From Bacillus amyloliquefaciens DSM 7 = ATCC 23350 (lineage in GTDB: Bacteria; Bacillota; Bacilli; Bacillales; Bacillaceae), in assembly GCF_000196735.1 (NCBI RefSeq), contig NC_014551.1, positions 810,501 through 874,500 of the forward strand: a DNA stretch of 64,000 nucleotides, in the 5' to 3' direction. Below, piece by piece: positions 55,771-64,000 of the stretch; positions within the stretch are counted from its first letter, which is position 1, and every line of letters starts with the position of its first letter. The translations under genes and the position numbers were made by a program. Under the pieces are notes generated by a model. It did no database searches. It saw nothing but the letters and a program-made list of their open reading frames with translations, and was not told the DNA's origin.

Positions 55771-58356
55771 ATGAAAAAAAATAAATGGATCTTGCCGGCT
55801 GCCTGTGTGCTGGCTGCGGCAGCCGCTCATGTCTTTTTCTTAAAAGAGTGGTCGGCAGGCCGCTATATGACGGGGTCTGGAGACGGGATCGCCCAAATGG
55901 CGGTCTTCAAAAAGCTGCTGTTTGACCAATATATGAACGGCAGGCTGTTTTACAGCTATTCGTTCGGACTGGGCGGGGGAGTGTACAGTCAGCTCGGCTA
56001 TTATTTCTCTACTTCTTTTCTTTTTCTGTTTATTTCCGCCGCTGTCCGCATTCTGCAGCTTATTCAGCTGTCGGGCGAGGCAGATGCACTGTTTTGGGCT
56101 CAGGCCTCCGTTTTTATCAGCATCGCCAAGCAGAGTTTCATCATATTCACGGCGGCCTGTGTGTTCCGCTATTTCGTCAAACGGCCGGTGCCTGCTTTTG
56201 TTGGAGCCGTTTTGTATGGGAGTTCGATTATTTACTTCCGGCATGAGGTGTATTGGGACTTTTTCACTGACAGTATGGTGTGGCTGCCGCTGCTCGTGTT
56301 CGGCGCGGAAAAGATCATTAGGGAAAAAAAGCCGGCGTGGTTTATCTTCGCCTGTGCGCTGACATTGATCAACAACTTTTATTTTGCGTATATTAATCTG
56401 ATTTTCATCGGCATTTACATCTTATTCCGGTGGATCATCCGTCTTGAAGACAATGAGGCGAAAAGGCTCACTCAATGCCGGATGTTTATTCTGTCAGGCC
56501 TGCTCGGCTTCGGTATAAGCGCGGTCTCCTTTATCCCTGTCGTTTACGGATATCTTCATAATCTGCGGCCGCCGTATTCACAGCATATTGATTGGCTTGA
56601 TTTTTCCGACAACATTTTATTTTCAAGCCGGATTATCATCCTGCCGGCGGCTTTTTTGCTTTTTCTATTTACATTTTCTTTATACAAAAACCGGTTGTTC
56701 CGGCTGTTTGCGGGAATCAGTCTGCTGTATATTCTGTTTCACTTCAGTCCGTTTGCGGCAAGCGCCTTTAACGGTTTTTCAGCTCCGCAAAACAGGTTTG
56801 AATACGTCCTGTGCTTCACGGTTGCAGGAACGGTTGCAGTAGGGCTTTCTAAGCTTTCGGATATCAGCAGGAAGAGTATGCTGATGTCCGCCATACTCGC
56901 CGTTCTGCTCTATTGGAGCCAGGTGAGGCGGTTCAGCCTGGATATTTCTGATCACGCCTACCTGCCCATCCTGCTTCTTCTGGGGCTGACCATTGCCGCT
57001 TTTTTTGCAGCAAAGGCAAGACTGAAAGGCGCGGTGCCCGCCGTTTATGGCGTCATTCTGCTGACTGCGGTGCTGACGGCCAATACATATGAAAAATATG
57101 CTTTATCAGAAGGCGGGAAGATTTATACGGTATCACATACATTTATGACGGGTCCTGACTATAAAGGCAAAGAACAAGCAGAGCTCATTCAGCGTCTGAA
57201 AGAAAAAGACCCGGACCCCTTTGCCCGTTTAGATTGGATGAACGGCGTATTCAATAATACCCCGATCATATACGGGTTCAACGGATTCAGCGTTTACTCA
57301 AGCATCCTGAACCGCAATCTGCTGTCCTTCTACTGGAATGACCTCCAGATTGACATGGGCAGAGAAAGCGTAAGCCGCTATGCGACATTAGGAAACAGGG
57401 CTAATTTATACAGCCTGCTTTACGGAAAATATTATATGACGGAAAAAACAAACGAGGCCGGCGTGCCGTACGGGTTCAAAAAGATCATGGAATCATCCCG
57501 CTATGCGGTTTATCAAAATCAATATGTACTTCCGTTCGTACGGACAGCCGATCGAGTATATAACGAGGACGACCTGAAAAAAGCGCCCGCCCTAGCCAGG
57601 GAACGGGCAATGCTTGACGGGATCGTCACGGAATCGAACACAACAAAAACGAAAAAACCGCCAGAAGCGGAAAATATCATCCGTCAGGCAGAGATAGCCC
57701 CCGAACATGCGGATTATCGTGACGGCATCCTGACGGTAAACGAAGACGGAGGCGGCCTGATCATTACGCCGCACGGCGCCGCGGCTGACGGCGGAGATTA
57801 TTACGTCAGCTTTTATTTAATGAACAAAGCGAAGGACCAGGGCTTTACATTAAAAGTGAACGATTACACGACAACGAGAAAATCGAATCAATCCATTTAC
57901 AAAACAGGTGTCAACGATCTCACCGTCAGAGTGCCGAAAACAAAAAACATCCAAATCCGGCTGCCGAAAGGATCGTATCAGCTCGACAGACTGGCGCTTT
58001 ACGAAGAACGGTACGCGACGCTGAAAAGCGCATACCGAAAAGCGGAAAAAGAACCGCCAGCCGACCTCAGCTGGCGCGGAAATACGCTTCATATTTCGTA
58101 TGAAAACAAAACCCGCGCGCCGTATATCATGCTTCCGATTCCATATGAAAAAGGCTGGGAGCTGAAAATAAACGGCAGACAAGAACAGATTGAAAAAGCG
58201 GATTATTCCTTTATCGGATTTAAAGCGCAAAAAGGAAAAAATGATATTCAATTAACGTATTATCCGCCGTATTTTAAACCGGCGGCCGCTATATCGGTGA
58301 TCAGTCTCGTGTTTGCCGTCATATATGTGAGAAGACAAAAAAAGCCCGGCTCTTAA
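55771..58356 (+). CDS. yfhO: Membrane glycosyltransferase YfhO (GT-C type)
   Basis: An 861-aa protein with about 12-13 membrane helices in the first ~450 residues (early acidic segment TGSGDGIAQ in the first loop, as in GT-C enzymes) and a large extracytoplasmic C-terminal part, ending with one more helix (AAAISVISLVFAVIYV). It transfers the lipid-linked sugar made by CsbB to lipoteichoic acid in B. subtilis. The ATG at 55771 has GGAG; the frame is open to 55747. Confidence 0.9.
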   Translation: MKKNKWILPAACVLAAAAAHVFFLKEWSAGRYMTGSGDGIAQMAVFKKLLFDQYMNGRLFYSYSFGLGGGVYSQLGYYFSTSFLFLFISAAVRILQLIQLSGEADALFWAQASVFISIAKQSFIIFTAACVFRYFVKRPVPAFVGAVLYGSSIIYFRHEVYWDFFTDSMVWLPLLVFGAEKIIREKKPAWFIFACALTLINNFYFAYINLIFIGIYILFRWIIRLEDNEAKRLTQCRMFILSGLLGFGISAVSFIPVVYGYLHNLRPPYSQHIDWLDFSDNILFSSRIIILPAAFLLFLFTFSLYKNRLFRLFAGISLLYILFHFSPFAASAFNGFSAPQNRFEYVLCFTVAGTVAVGLSKLSDISRKSMLMSAILAVLLYWSQVRRFSLDISDHAYLPILLLLGLTIAAFFAAKARLKGAVPAVYGVILLTAVLTANTYEKYALSEGGKIYTVSHTFMTGPDYKGKEQAELIQRLKEKDPDPFARLDWMNGVFNNTPIIYGFNGFSVYSSILNRNLLSFYWNDLQIDMGRESVSRYATLGNRANLYSLLYGKYYMTEKTNEAGVPYGFKKIMESSRYAVYQNQYVLPFVRTADRVYNEDDLKKAPALARERAMLDGIVTESNTTKTKKPPEAENIIRQAEIAPEHADYRDGILTVNEDGGGLIITPHGAAADGGDYYVSFYLMNKAKDQGFTLKVNDYTTTRKSNQSIYKTGVNDLTVRVPKTKNIQIRLPKGSYQLDRLALYEERYATLKSAYRKAEKEPPADLSWRGNTLHISYENKTRAPYIMLPIPYEKGWELKINGRQEQIEKADYSFIGFKAQKGKNDIQLTYYPPYFKPAAAISVISLVFAVIYVRRQKKPGS

Positions 58357-58372
58357 ACAGAGCCGAGCTTTA
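58340..58372. terminator. Bidirectional terminator overlapping the stops of yfhO and yfhP
   Basis: AAAGC and CGGCTCT pair with AGAGCCG and GCTTT with one mismatch. The stop codons of the two convergent genes lie inside the hairpin and overlap by 4 bp. Confidence 0.7.
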
Positions 58373-59336
58373 ATTTTTTCTGCAGTTTTTCCTCGCTGAA
58401 AATCCAGCCCGTGTAAGAAGAAAGAACCTCTAAATCATGACTGAGGTGGACGATGGCGACAAAAGGATAGTGGCCTTTGCTCCGGTAGCGCAAATCAATA
58501 AAGCGCACCTCATAATGATCTTTAAAGGTATCGACCTCCCACCTGTAAACGGGGGAAAACGAAAGAAAAGCTGCAATATTTTCATCTTGTTTCGCCGCCT
58601 TCATCACATCGGTTTCCGGAACGGGCACACGGTTGAATGTATCCAATATCACAACATGACCGTCAAGGCTTCTGCCGACATAAAAGGCATGGGCCGTCGT
58701 TACGGCGATACGCCACTGCCTGAATTTCATCGTCGGCGAAATGATGATGGTTTCAATCTCCTCTTCAATCATCTCGCGCAGCCGCAGCTTTATCCGCAGC
58801 TGCATGATAATCCGGACGGCGTAATAACCCGCAAGGATGATATACAGCGTCAAAAATGTCACGCCCGGATGACCTCCGATATACCACACGGCAATCGCGG
58901 CCAAATGACTGATGAAAATAAACGGGTCAAAGGTATTGATTATACCGAGAGCGACCCATTTTCGCGAAAACGGGCGGATGGCCTGCGTTCCGTACGCGTT
59001 AAAAATGTCCACAAATACATGCAAAACGACAGCCAGAAGCGTCCACAGCCACAGGTGCAGCAAGTTCGCTTCCGGGTAAAATATAAACAAAATGCCCGGA
59101 ATCAGAATGGACCAAAATAAAACGGCGGGAATGGAGTGTGTGAACCCTCTATGATTTCGAATATAAACAGCATTATTTTTCAGCTTCAATATGGTATCAA
59201 TATCAGGTGCCTGAGAGCCGGCAAGAGCGGCGATCATAACTGCCTGAGACATGGGGGTATGCATGCCGACGGCAGGATCAAGAGTTGCGATTCCGCCAAG
59301 CGCGATGCCCATGACAACGTGAGTGCCAGTATCCAT
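58353..59336 (-). CDS. yfhP: Membrane metal-dependent hydrolase-like protein YfhP (YdjM/DUF457 family)
   Basis: 327 aa with an N-terminal TGTHVVMGIALGG motif, conserved HRGFTHS near residue 61, four to five membrane helices, and a soluble C-terminal half. The His/Asp pattern (DTGTH; HRGxTH; HVFVDIFNAYG) is typical of the YdjM family. The cellular role is not settled. AGGAGGT precedes the ATG. In B. subtilis mutY lies beyond its divergent promoter; here a prophage begins. Confidence 0.88.
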   Translation of the reverse strand: MDTGTHVVMGIALGGIATLDPAVGMHTPMSQAVMIAALAGSQAPDIDTILKLKNNAVYIRNHRGFTHSIPAVLFWSILIPGILFIFYPEANLLHLWLWTLLAVVLHVFVDIFNAYGTQAIRPFSRKWVALGIINTFDPFIFISHLAAIAVWYIGGHPGVTFLTLYIILAGYYAVRIIMQLRIKLRLREMIEEEIETIIISPTMKFRQWRIAVTTAHAFYVGRSLDGHVVILDTFNRVPVPETDVMKAAKQDENIAAFLSFSPVYRWEVDTFKDHYEVRFIDLRYRSKGHYPFVAIVHLSHDLEVLSSYTGWIFSEEKLQKKLKLGSV

Positions 59337-59556
59337 TGGTGACCTCCTAGCAGGCGTTAAAAATCAGTCCGCCCGCATATTTCCATTATAAGATATTCCC
59401 CATTTTCTGTTTGCCCAATCATGGCGTGTATCAGCCGTTTTCATATGTTTCCGCTTTTTCTTTATCTCTATTGAATGTAACAATAAATGAAAATCCCTTA
59501 AAAATAAAGGGTTTAGCTCGGATATTTTAAAACCCTCCCCCAAAACCTCCCCCAAT
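59337..59556. other. Junction of core genome and prophage (probable attL region)
   Basis: Contains the yfhP promoter region (a perfect -10 TATAAT on the minus strand around 59388-59393) and the sequence up to the 3' end of the integrase gene. The C-rich direct repeat CCCTCCCCCAAAAC / CCTCCCCC near 59533-59552, next to the integrase stop, could be part of the attachment site. The core cannot be fixed without the other prophage end. No tRNA gene is present. Confidence 0.45.
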
Positions 59557-60705
59557 TCAAAGGGCTAAAGCGTCCGCGAAGGCCTCAACGGATTCCTCTT
59601 CAAGTTCTTTGAATGAATGCCCATATGTGTTTAAAACCATTTCAGGGGTATTACCAAGACGATCAGATATAACTTTCACGGGGATTCTCTTACTAATCAG
59701 AATGGTTGCATGAGTATGTCGGAGGCCATGCACTGTTATTCTTTTTAAATTCTCTTTTTTAGTAACACGATCAATTGCATACCTTATTACTGTATGGGAA
59801 ATTGGTTTTGTTGTTGATTTGTTTATGAAAATAAAATCATCTTCTGATAAGTGTTTCCCAAAAGAAATCATTAATTCTTTGCACCATTTACGGTATACTT
59901 TAAGCTGTGTAATCAGTTCCCCAATTACTTTTATAGTGCGGTAGCTATTTTTTGTTTTTGGGGAGCGTATGCCGTTAGCATCTCTTGTTCTGTTGATCGA
60001 AATGGTTAAGCCTTCAAAGTCAACATCAGACCATTTTAAACCCATGGCCTCGCCTCTTCTCATTCCGGTGAATGCTAACAACTCAACCATTGTATAATTG
60101 GTGATATTTTCATATCGCTTAAAGGCTTCAAGAAATTCCCTCAATTCTGAGGCAGTGTAAAAATTTTCTGATTCCTTTTTGGGCTGCGGTATAATTATTT
60201 TATTAAATCTGTTTCGTCGCAGTATTTCAGAATCTACAGCCGCATTAATAGAAATTTTAAAGGTTGCGTGGTATTGCGCGACGCTACCGGGACTGTATTC
60301 TTTAAGCAGCTCATTTATAAATAATCTTTTGTAAGTGACTTTATCTAATTTAGTCAACTTAATTTTCCCAAGTAAAGGTTTTATGATAGTTTCAATAATT
60401 AACTTTCTGTTCTCGCATGTGGAGATTTCCCATTGATTTTTATTTGTTTCATACCATATATCAAGCCATTCACTGATAGTTAAATTTTCATTTTCAACTT
60501 CTTTTATGTCACCGTTTAAAACTGACGTTTTGACTTCCAATAAGGCTCTATATGCTTCATTCTCTTTTTTGAATCCCTGTTTAGACTTCTCACGCCGTTT
60601 TCCAAAAGCATCATAATAGCGATGCCGATATAACCAACGCTTTTCTTTCTTTGCGTTGAAGTAATAATATAAATCATCGTCTTTATCTGCTTTATACATT
60701 TTCAT
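59557..60705 (-). CDS. int: Prophage tyrosine integrase
   Basis: A 382-aa tyrosine recombinase. N-terminal AP2-like DNA-binding domain (about 1-55), SAM-like core-binding domain (70-160), and catalytic domain with Arg in TGMRRGEA near 214, HGLRH near 322 (His-x-x-Arg), and the nucleophile Tyr in NTYGHSF near 364. It integrates and, with an excisionase, excises the element. It lies at the prophage edge with its 3' end toward yfhP. Confidence 0.93.
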   Translation of the reverse strand: MKMYKADKDDDLYYYFNAKKEKRWLYRHRYYDAFGKRREKSKQGFKKENEAYRALLEVKTSVLNGDIKEVENENLTISEWLDIWYETNKNQWEISTCENRKLIIETIIKPLLGKIKLTKLDKVTYKRLFINELLKEYSPGSVAQYHATFKISINAAVDSEILRRNRFNKIIIPQPKKESENFYTASELREFLEAFKRYENITNYTMVELLAFTGMRRGEAMGLKWSDVDFEGLTISINRTRDANGIRSPKTKNSYRTIKVIGELITQLKVYRKWCKELMISFGKHLSEDDFIFINKSTTKPISHTVIRYAIDRVTKKENLKRITVHGLRHTHATILISKRIPVKVISDRLGNTPEMVLNTYGHSFKELEEESVEAFADALAL

Positions 60706-60772
60706 TTGTAACAGCCCTTTCTTTCGTGGACAGACGCATAAAAGGGGCTATGTTTATTTTTGCATCACCTCC

Positions 60773-61237
60773 CTAAAATTCCTCAGACATTTCTATAACG
60801 CCAAGAGGTTGAAAACAGATTGTCAATCCGTTCACCTTTTTAAAAAGTCCGTATTCTTCTTCATATCTTTTTAAGGCCTCTTCTAAAAAAACCTCAGTTA
60901 CATTTAAAAACTCGGCCAATTCATAACGGCTTTTTATTCCCGCTTTTTGGGCATCAATAATTTTAGTTAACGGGACTAATTTTTTATATGCCCAATTTCT
61001 GGCCCGTTTTTCTTGTTTTCGGTTTTCCATCTTGTTCTGATCTAGTATATCTCCATAAGAGGTGAAATGATGTCCTAATTCTTCGGCAAGGGTACAACCC
61101 TTTTCTATTCTTGATTGTTGCCGATTAATCCAGACAATGCCGCTATTATAAAGGCCCTTTAATCTAGGTGGCATAATTCTTTCAATAACTTCAATTCTGT
61201 TACGGGAAGCCTCTAACAATAGATGATCATAAACCAA
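60773..61237 (-). CDS. ImmA/IrrE-type metallopeptidase
   Basis: 154 aa. The zinc-peptidase motif appears as TLAEELGHHFTS, with Glu in place of the first His of HExxH, a form I recall from other phage ImmA proteins. Proteins of this type cleave the phage repressor after DNA damage. It follows the repressor gene on the same strand, as in ICEBs1 and related prophages. The start is TTG. Confidence 0.83.
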   Translation of the reverse strand: MVYDHLLLEASRNRIEVIERIMPPRLKGLYNSGIVWINRQQSRIEKGCTLAEELGHHFTSYGDILDQNKMENRKQEKRARNWAYKKLVPLTKIIDAQKAGIKSRYELAEFLNVTEVFLEEALKRYEEEYGLFKKVNGLTICFQPLGVIEMSEEF

Positions 61238-61251
61238 AACAAATACACCTC

Positions 61252-61566
61252 TTATTTTTTCTCTCTCTTTAAGCGTACGAATTCCTTGAATCGTTCTATT
61301 TCTTCTAGTTCTTCTTCCGTCCAGTCTTCACCGTCATGGTGAGCTGCTATTGTTTCAACAGGAAAATCAGTTCTGCCGAGTAAATAATCAACGGATACAT
61401 TAAAGTAGTCAGCCACTTTTTGAAGTTTATCTACTGCAGGCTTTTGGGTTTTCCATTTGTATAATGAATTAACCCCCATATCTATCCGCTTAGCTAAATC
61501 GGTTAGTGATATCTTACGGTCATCAGCAAGTTTTTTAACCCTATCGAATGCAGTCAATTCAACCAT
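61252..61566 (-). CDS. Prophage repressor (Xre/CI-like)
   Basis: 104 aa with an N-terminal helix-turn-helix (SLTDLAKRIDMGVNSLYKWK, about residues 20-39) and a C-terminal acidic helix (EEELEEIERFKEFVRLKREK). It should bind the 16-bp operators upstream and keep the prophage silent. The ATG at 61566 has only a weak AAGG site; a TTG at 61557 is an alternative start. Confidence 0.88.
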   Translation of the reverse strand: MVELTAFDRVKKLADDRKISLTDLAKRIDMGVNSLYKWKTQKPAVDKLQKVADYFNVSVDYLLGRTDFPVETIAAHHDGEDWTEEELEEIERFKEFVRLKREKK

Positions 61567-61590
61567 CCTTAATAAAGCTCAGGAACTTTT

Positions 61591-61779
61591 TTATCCAAGT
61601 GGATAGAAAATCGTTGACTTTTATCACTTTGGATAATAAACTAAGTCCATAAGCTATTAATTAAGCTTTTTGAGCACTACAAAATTAAAGCCTGTGACCA
61701 CGTTCCCCAACGTACAAGGCTATTCTGTAGGCTTATTCAGCTATGACTTGATTTTATCCGAATGGATAAAAAATGTCAA
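61591..61779. promoter_or_regulatory. Prophage switch region: three TTATCC-N4-GGATAA operators and promoters
   Basis: Operators: TTATCCaagtGGATAG (61591-61606), TTATCActttGGATAA (61621-61636), TTATCCgaatGGATAA (61754-61769). A leftward promoter TTGACA (61779-61774), 17 bp, TAAAAT (61756-61751) contains the third operator between its boxes and would express the repressor. A weaker rightward promoter TTGACT (61614-61619), 17 bp, TAAACT (61637-61642) contains the second operator. An imperfect hairpin (61689-61721) with an ACGTTccccAACGT tip lies between. Confidence 0.75.
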
Positions 61780-61828
61780 CAAAAAGCTAAATAATTCGCA
61801 AAAAAGATAATGCAAAGAGGTGCTTTTA

Positions 61829-62029
61829 ATGGAAATGAACTTCGGGAAGCAAGTTAAAACTTGGCTAATTCTTAATGACATGCAGCAAAAGGAATTGGCT
61901 GAAATGCTCAATATTTCAAATGCTTACTTGTCAGACATATTGTTAGGCAAGCGGCAGGGAAAAAAGGTACGTGAAAAAATAGTGAAAATTGTAAATGAAA
62001 GAGGGGCGTCATGGCTTGCCGACTGTTAA
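61829..62029 (+). CDS. Cro-like helix-turn-helix protein
   Basis: 66 aa with a complete HTH_3 motif ([20 protein letters not shown]). It is the first rightward gene after the operators, so it is the likely Cro counterpart of the repressor. The ATG at 61829 has AAAGAGG at 8 bp; a GTG at 61820 lies in the ribosome site. Confidence 0.83.
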   Translation: MEMNFGKQVKTWLILNDMQQKELAEMLNISNAYLSDILLGKRQGKKVREKIVKIVNERGASWLADC

Positions 62030-62288
62030 ATTTGACGTTGCTGTCAATGAAACCGAAATCCGTGACTATATCAATCAACAATTGGATCAGGCCATAAGGG
62101 AATCACTTTTTGTATGGGATATTGAAACCATGTCAAAAAGAACCTGCATGAGCAAAAGTTTTTTAGAAAATGAATTTTTGCGTGATCCGAGAATGAAATT
62201 GATTGAGCGCCGAAAGGAGAAAGGCAAGCGGTTTTGGTTCTATGAAGAATCCAAACAGGTAATGAAAGACATTATGGACGAATGGTAA
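62016..62288 (+). CDS. DUF771-family phage protein
   Basis: 90 aa from the TTG at 62016 (GAGGGG 9 bp upstream). An ATG at 61995 in the same frame lacks a site. The centre is a DNA-binding-like stretch ([20 protein letters not shown]), followed by a basic [15 protein letters not shown] segment, as in the DUF771 proteins of Gram-positive phages. It overlaps the previous gene by 14 bp, typical of early phage operons. Confidence 0.78.
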   Translation: MPTVKFDVAVNETEIRDYINQQLDQAIRESLFVWDIETMSKRTCMSKSFLENEFLRDPRMKLIERRKEKGKRFWFYEESKQVMKDIMDEW

Positions 62289-62337
62289 AAAACAAAAGCG
62301 TGGACAGACGCACTTATAAAATTGGAGGCTTATTAAT

Positions 62338-62487
62338 TTGAAAAAACGAAAAATTTTAGGGGTTTCGCTTTTCCTTTTTGGTTTTGAAATGAGCCTGACA
62401 GCTCAGTGTAAACGAAAAGCAGTAACCCACGATGAAGAGCAGCGCGGCCGCCATTGGAAAGAGTATCTGAAAGGAGAAAAGGCATGA
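62338..62487 (+). CDS. Small phage ORF with one hydrophobic segment (49 aa)
   Basis: TTG start behind TTGGAGG. Sequence starts MKKRKILGVSLFLFGFEMSL, then a charged part (KRKAVTHDEEQRGRHWKEYL). The N-terminus could be a membrane anchor. Its stop overlaps the next start (ATGA), which supports translation. Function unknown. Confidence 0.65.
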   Translation: MKKRKILGVSLFLFGFEMSLTAQCKRKAVTHDEEQRGRHWKEYLKGEKA

Positions 62488-62765
62488 AATTAGATCACTT
62501 CTTAAAATCAGATAGAGTATCAGTTTTACGAAAGCTTTCAACTGCTCAATTTTTATTAAACGAATTACTTCCGGCTGAAATCGAGGATTGCAATTTTGAG
62601 GAATGCATTGATCTTTGTCTATCGGTTGCTGAAATGTTCAAGGAAATCAATCGGATGCACCAACCGAAATCAGTCTCACAATTACATGAAATCGCGTCTC
62701 GTTTTTCTTTAAGAGGGATAGATGTTTCGGTCGTGAAAAGGGGGCTAACAAGTGAACATGTCTAA
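62484..62765 (+). CDS. Hypothetical phage protein (93 aa)
   Basis: The ATG at 62484 overlaps the previous stop and follows AAAGGAG. The protein is helical and acidic in the centre (LLPAEIEDCNFEECIDLCLS). I do not recognise a family. It overlaps the next small frame, as expected in an early phage operon. Confidence 0.7.
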   Translation: MKLDHFLKSDRVSVLRKLSTAQFLLNELLPAEIEDCNFEECIDLCLSVAEMFKEINRMHQPKSVSQLHEIASRFSLRGIDVSVVKRGLTSEHV

Positions 62766-62844
62766 TTCAGTTTCCCCGCAAATCACAAATATATGGCCGG
62801 AGGATGAAAAGTCGAGAGATTTTATATCACTCACTTTTAACTGA
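62758..62844 (+). CDS. Possible 28-aa phage ORF
   Basis: ATG TCT AAT... gives MSNSVSPQITNIWPEDEKSR followed by eight residues. It starts inside the end of the previous gene and ends inside the next one. It could be a leader for translational coupling; evidence is only positional. Confidence 0.3.
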   Translation: MSNSVSPQITNIWPEDEKSRDFISLTFN

Positions 62845-63064
62845 AAATGGCCCGCTCTTCATTTTTCCCAAGGATGCTGCAGACAACAGAGGGGAAAAGG
62901 TGGAGATCATCGAAAGGGCAAAATCAATTTCAGGTAAAGTCCTCATGGAATTTACCCAAGGCGGAACTGATTATTGTATCCAATGGTGCCGGGCTTCTGA
63001 GCAGGAAATTATAAAAGTTAGGCAACGCGAATTAAAGAGAATGGAGGAAGCAGCATGCAATTAA
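62804..63064 (+). CDS. Hypothetical phage protein (86 aa)
   Basis: An alpha/beta small protein (NGPLFIFPKDAADNRG; KVLMEFTQGGTDYCIQWCRA) of unknown family. GGAGG directly abuts the ATG at 62804, which is too close, so initiation may depend on the overlapping upstream frame; no other in-frame start is near. It overlaps the next gene by 10 bp. Confidence 0.62.
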   Translation: MKSREILYHSLLTENGPLFIFPKDAADNRGEKVEIIERAKSISGKVLMEFTQGGTDYCIQWCRASEQEIIKVRQRELKRMEEAACN

Positions 63065-63702
63065 ATTTAGTCGAATCAAACGGACAATATCTTGCTGATA
63101 GCCGGGATGTTGCGGAAATGGTGGGGAAAAATCATTTCCATCTTACGAGAGATATTGAGGGCTACATAAAGGTGATTGAGGAAAATCCAAAATTGGATTC
63201 TCAAACATTTTTCATCCCTAGCACATATCTGACAAAACAGAATAAGGCAGCCAAGCATTATTTAATTACAAAACAAGGGTGTGAAATGGTCGCCAACAAA
63301 ATGACAGGGGAAAAAGGCATACTGTTTACCGCTGCTTACGTGGATCAATTCAATCAGATGGAGCGGAGCTTGCAAAACGATTACTCACAGTTAAGCCCGC
63401 AACTTCAACAGATGATACGTCTCGAACAAAAGCAAAGTGAACACGATAAGCGATTGAACCAACTTGAAAACAATTGGCAAATTGATTCCTTTCAGCAAAA
63501 TGTGATTCAGAAGCAGATACGTAAACGTGTTTATGAAATCCGGGACAATTATGACAATAGCGAGGCAGGCACACGTCGTTTGTTTGCAGGCATACACCGT
63601 AATTTTAGAGACGCGTTCGCCGTCCCGTCGTACAGGGATTTACGCAAACTTGATTTTGAGGACGCTAAATCATGGATTAAATCATGGCGGCCGCTATTTT
63701 AG
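63055..63702 (+). CDS. Rha-type phage regulatory protein (Rha plus ORF6C domains)
   Basis: 215 aa. N-terminal pRha domain (about 5-100: YLADSRDVAEMVGKNHFHLT, then HYLITKQGCEMVANKMTG) and C-terminal ORF6C domain (about 135-215: VYEIRDNYDNSEAG ... RRLFAGIHRNFRDAFAVPSY). Such proteins act as antirepressors or regulators in temperate phages. GGAGG lies upstream of the ATG. Confidence 0.87.
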   Translation: MQLNLVESNGQYLADSRDVAEMVGKNHFHLTRDIEGYIKVIEENPKLDSQTFFIPSTYLTKQNKAAKHYLITKQGCEMVANKMTGEKGILFTAAYVDQFNQMERSLQNDYSQLSPQLQQMIRLEQKQSEHDKRLNQLENNWQIDSFQQNVIQKQIRKRVYEIRDNYDNSEAGTRRLFAGIHRNFRDAFAVPSYRDLRKLDFEDAKSWIKSWRPLF

Positions 63703-63714
63703 GAGGAATGGAAA

Positions 63715-64000
63715 ATGAATACATTTGAGTTTTATAGTCAAGTCAAAGCGTTAAAAGTGGAAGTGAACCATGTTTCTACAGAGTTTCAAGCCTTTATCCT
63801 GAATGCAAATAAAGCCCTTCAAGATGGTCTTGACCGTATAGCAGAATCAAATTTAACGCATCTGTTTGCTGGTGCATCAGAGGGGGATATCCCTGAGGAA
63901 GTTCTTCAAGCATTAAGTAAATCTTTCAACGTAGAAAAGATTATGGCTGTTTCAAAATATAGCCCCTATAACACTATGGTTTGGGTTAAGCGGCTGCAGC
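63715..64000 (+). CDS. Hypothetical phage protein (partial)
   Basis: Starts with MNTFEFYSQVKALKVEVNHV behind AGGAGGAATGG and is cut by the window end after 95 codons. It is helical with an acidic middle (GASEGDIPEEVLQAL). Family not recognised. Confidence 0.7.
   Translation, partial: MNTFEFYSQVKALKVEVNHVSTEFQAFILNANKALQDGLDRIAESNLTHLFAGASEGDIPEEVLQALSKSFNVEKIMAVSKYSPYNTMVWVKRLQ

Noticed and set aside
58437..59120. 227-codon plus-strand frame opposite yfhP
   Set aside because: It is fully antisense to a well-conserved gene and shows no protein features of its own.
59364..59555. 63-codon minus-strand frame next to the integrase
   Set aside because: It spans the yfhP promoter and the probable attachment region and has no ribosome site at its start.
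61689..61721. Hairpin in the prophage switch as a tRNA or known small RNA
   Set aside because: The stem is imperfect and short, without cloverleaf or T-run; it is only noted as a structure in the switch region.

Overview
The window is a chromosomal segment of a Bacillus of the B. amyloliquefaciens/B. velezensis group. Gene order follows the B. subtilis yfj-aco-mal-yfi-yfh region almost throughout. The barstar gene at 39478-39750 encodes the classical B. amyloliquefaciens barnase inhibitor, which fixes the group.

Layout: 1-4473 holds yfjR (cut by the window edge), an unknown membrane protein, yfjQ (CorA type), yfjP (DNA glycosylase) and rlmCD (yfjO). Between rlmCD and its usual neighbour dus1 (yfjN) lies a visibly AT-rich island, about 4474-15060. 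It starts with decayed remnants (a GntR/MocR-type regulator and a probable TnsD/TniQ-like transposition protein). It continues with a class III lanthipeptide locus: a divergent secreted subtilisin-like protease, an ABC exporter interrupted by an in-frame TAG, an 865-aa LanKC synthetase, seven intact precursor genes, two degenerate precursor copies, and a small membrane protein. Six of the seven intact precursor genes are shorter than 45 codons. Part of the precursor array is a tandem duplication of about 270 bp.

15068-23858 is core again: dus1, yfjM, the acetoin dehydrogenase operon acoABCL behind a sigma-54 promoter with AcoR-type palindromes, acoR with its own promoter and cre-like site, and sspH. 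23970-27839 is the maltose operon malA-malR-malP behind a perfect cre site. An orphan phage-tail-spike-like protein follows (27960-30284). Then come the heterodimeric ABC exporter yfiB-yfiC, the catechol operon catDE with two CatR-type operators, a frameshifted heme O synthase gene, a PadR regulator, a flavodoxin-like quinone reductase, yfiQ, barstar, yfiT, yfiU-yfiV and mprF. 45293-59336 carries yfhB to yfhP, including recX, the glutamyl endopeptidase mpr, sspK and the csbB-yfhO cell-wall glycosylation pair. From about 59340 to the right edge is the left end of a prophage: integrase, ImmA-like peptidase, repressor, three 16-bp operators, Cro-like protein, DUF771 protein, small ORFs and a Rha-type antirepressor.

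Several genes are broken: three have in-frame amber codons (lanthipeptide ABC transporter, yfhI, yfhM) and three have single-base deletions (heme O synthase, yfhL, yfhM). yfhM has three lesions, which argues for real decay there rather than sequencing error alone. The most interesting locus is the lanthipeptide island with its multiplied and partly decayed precursor array.
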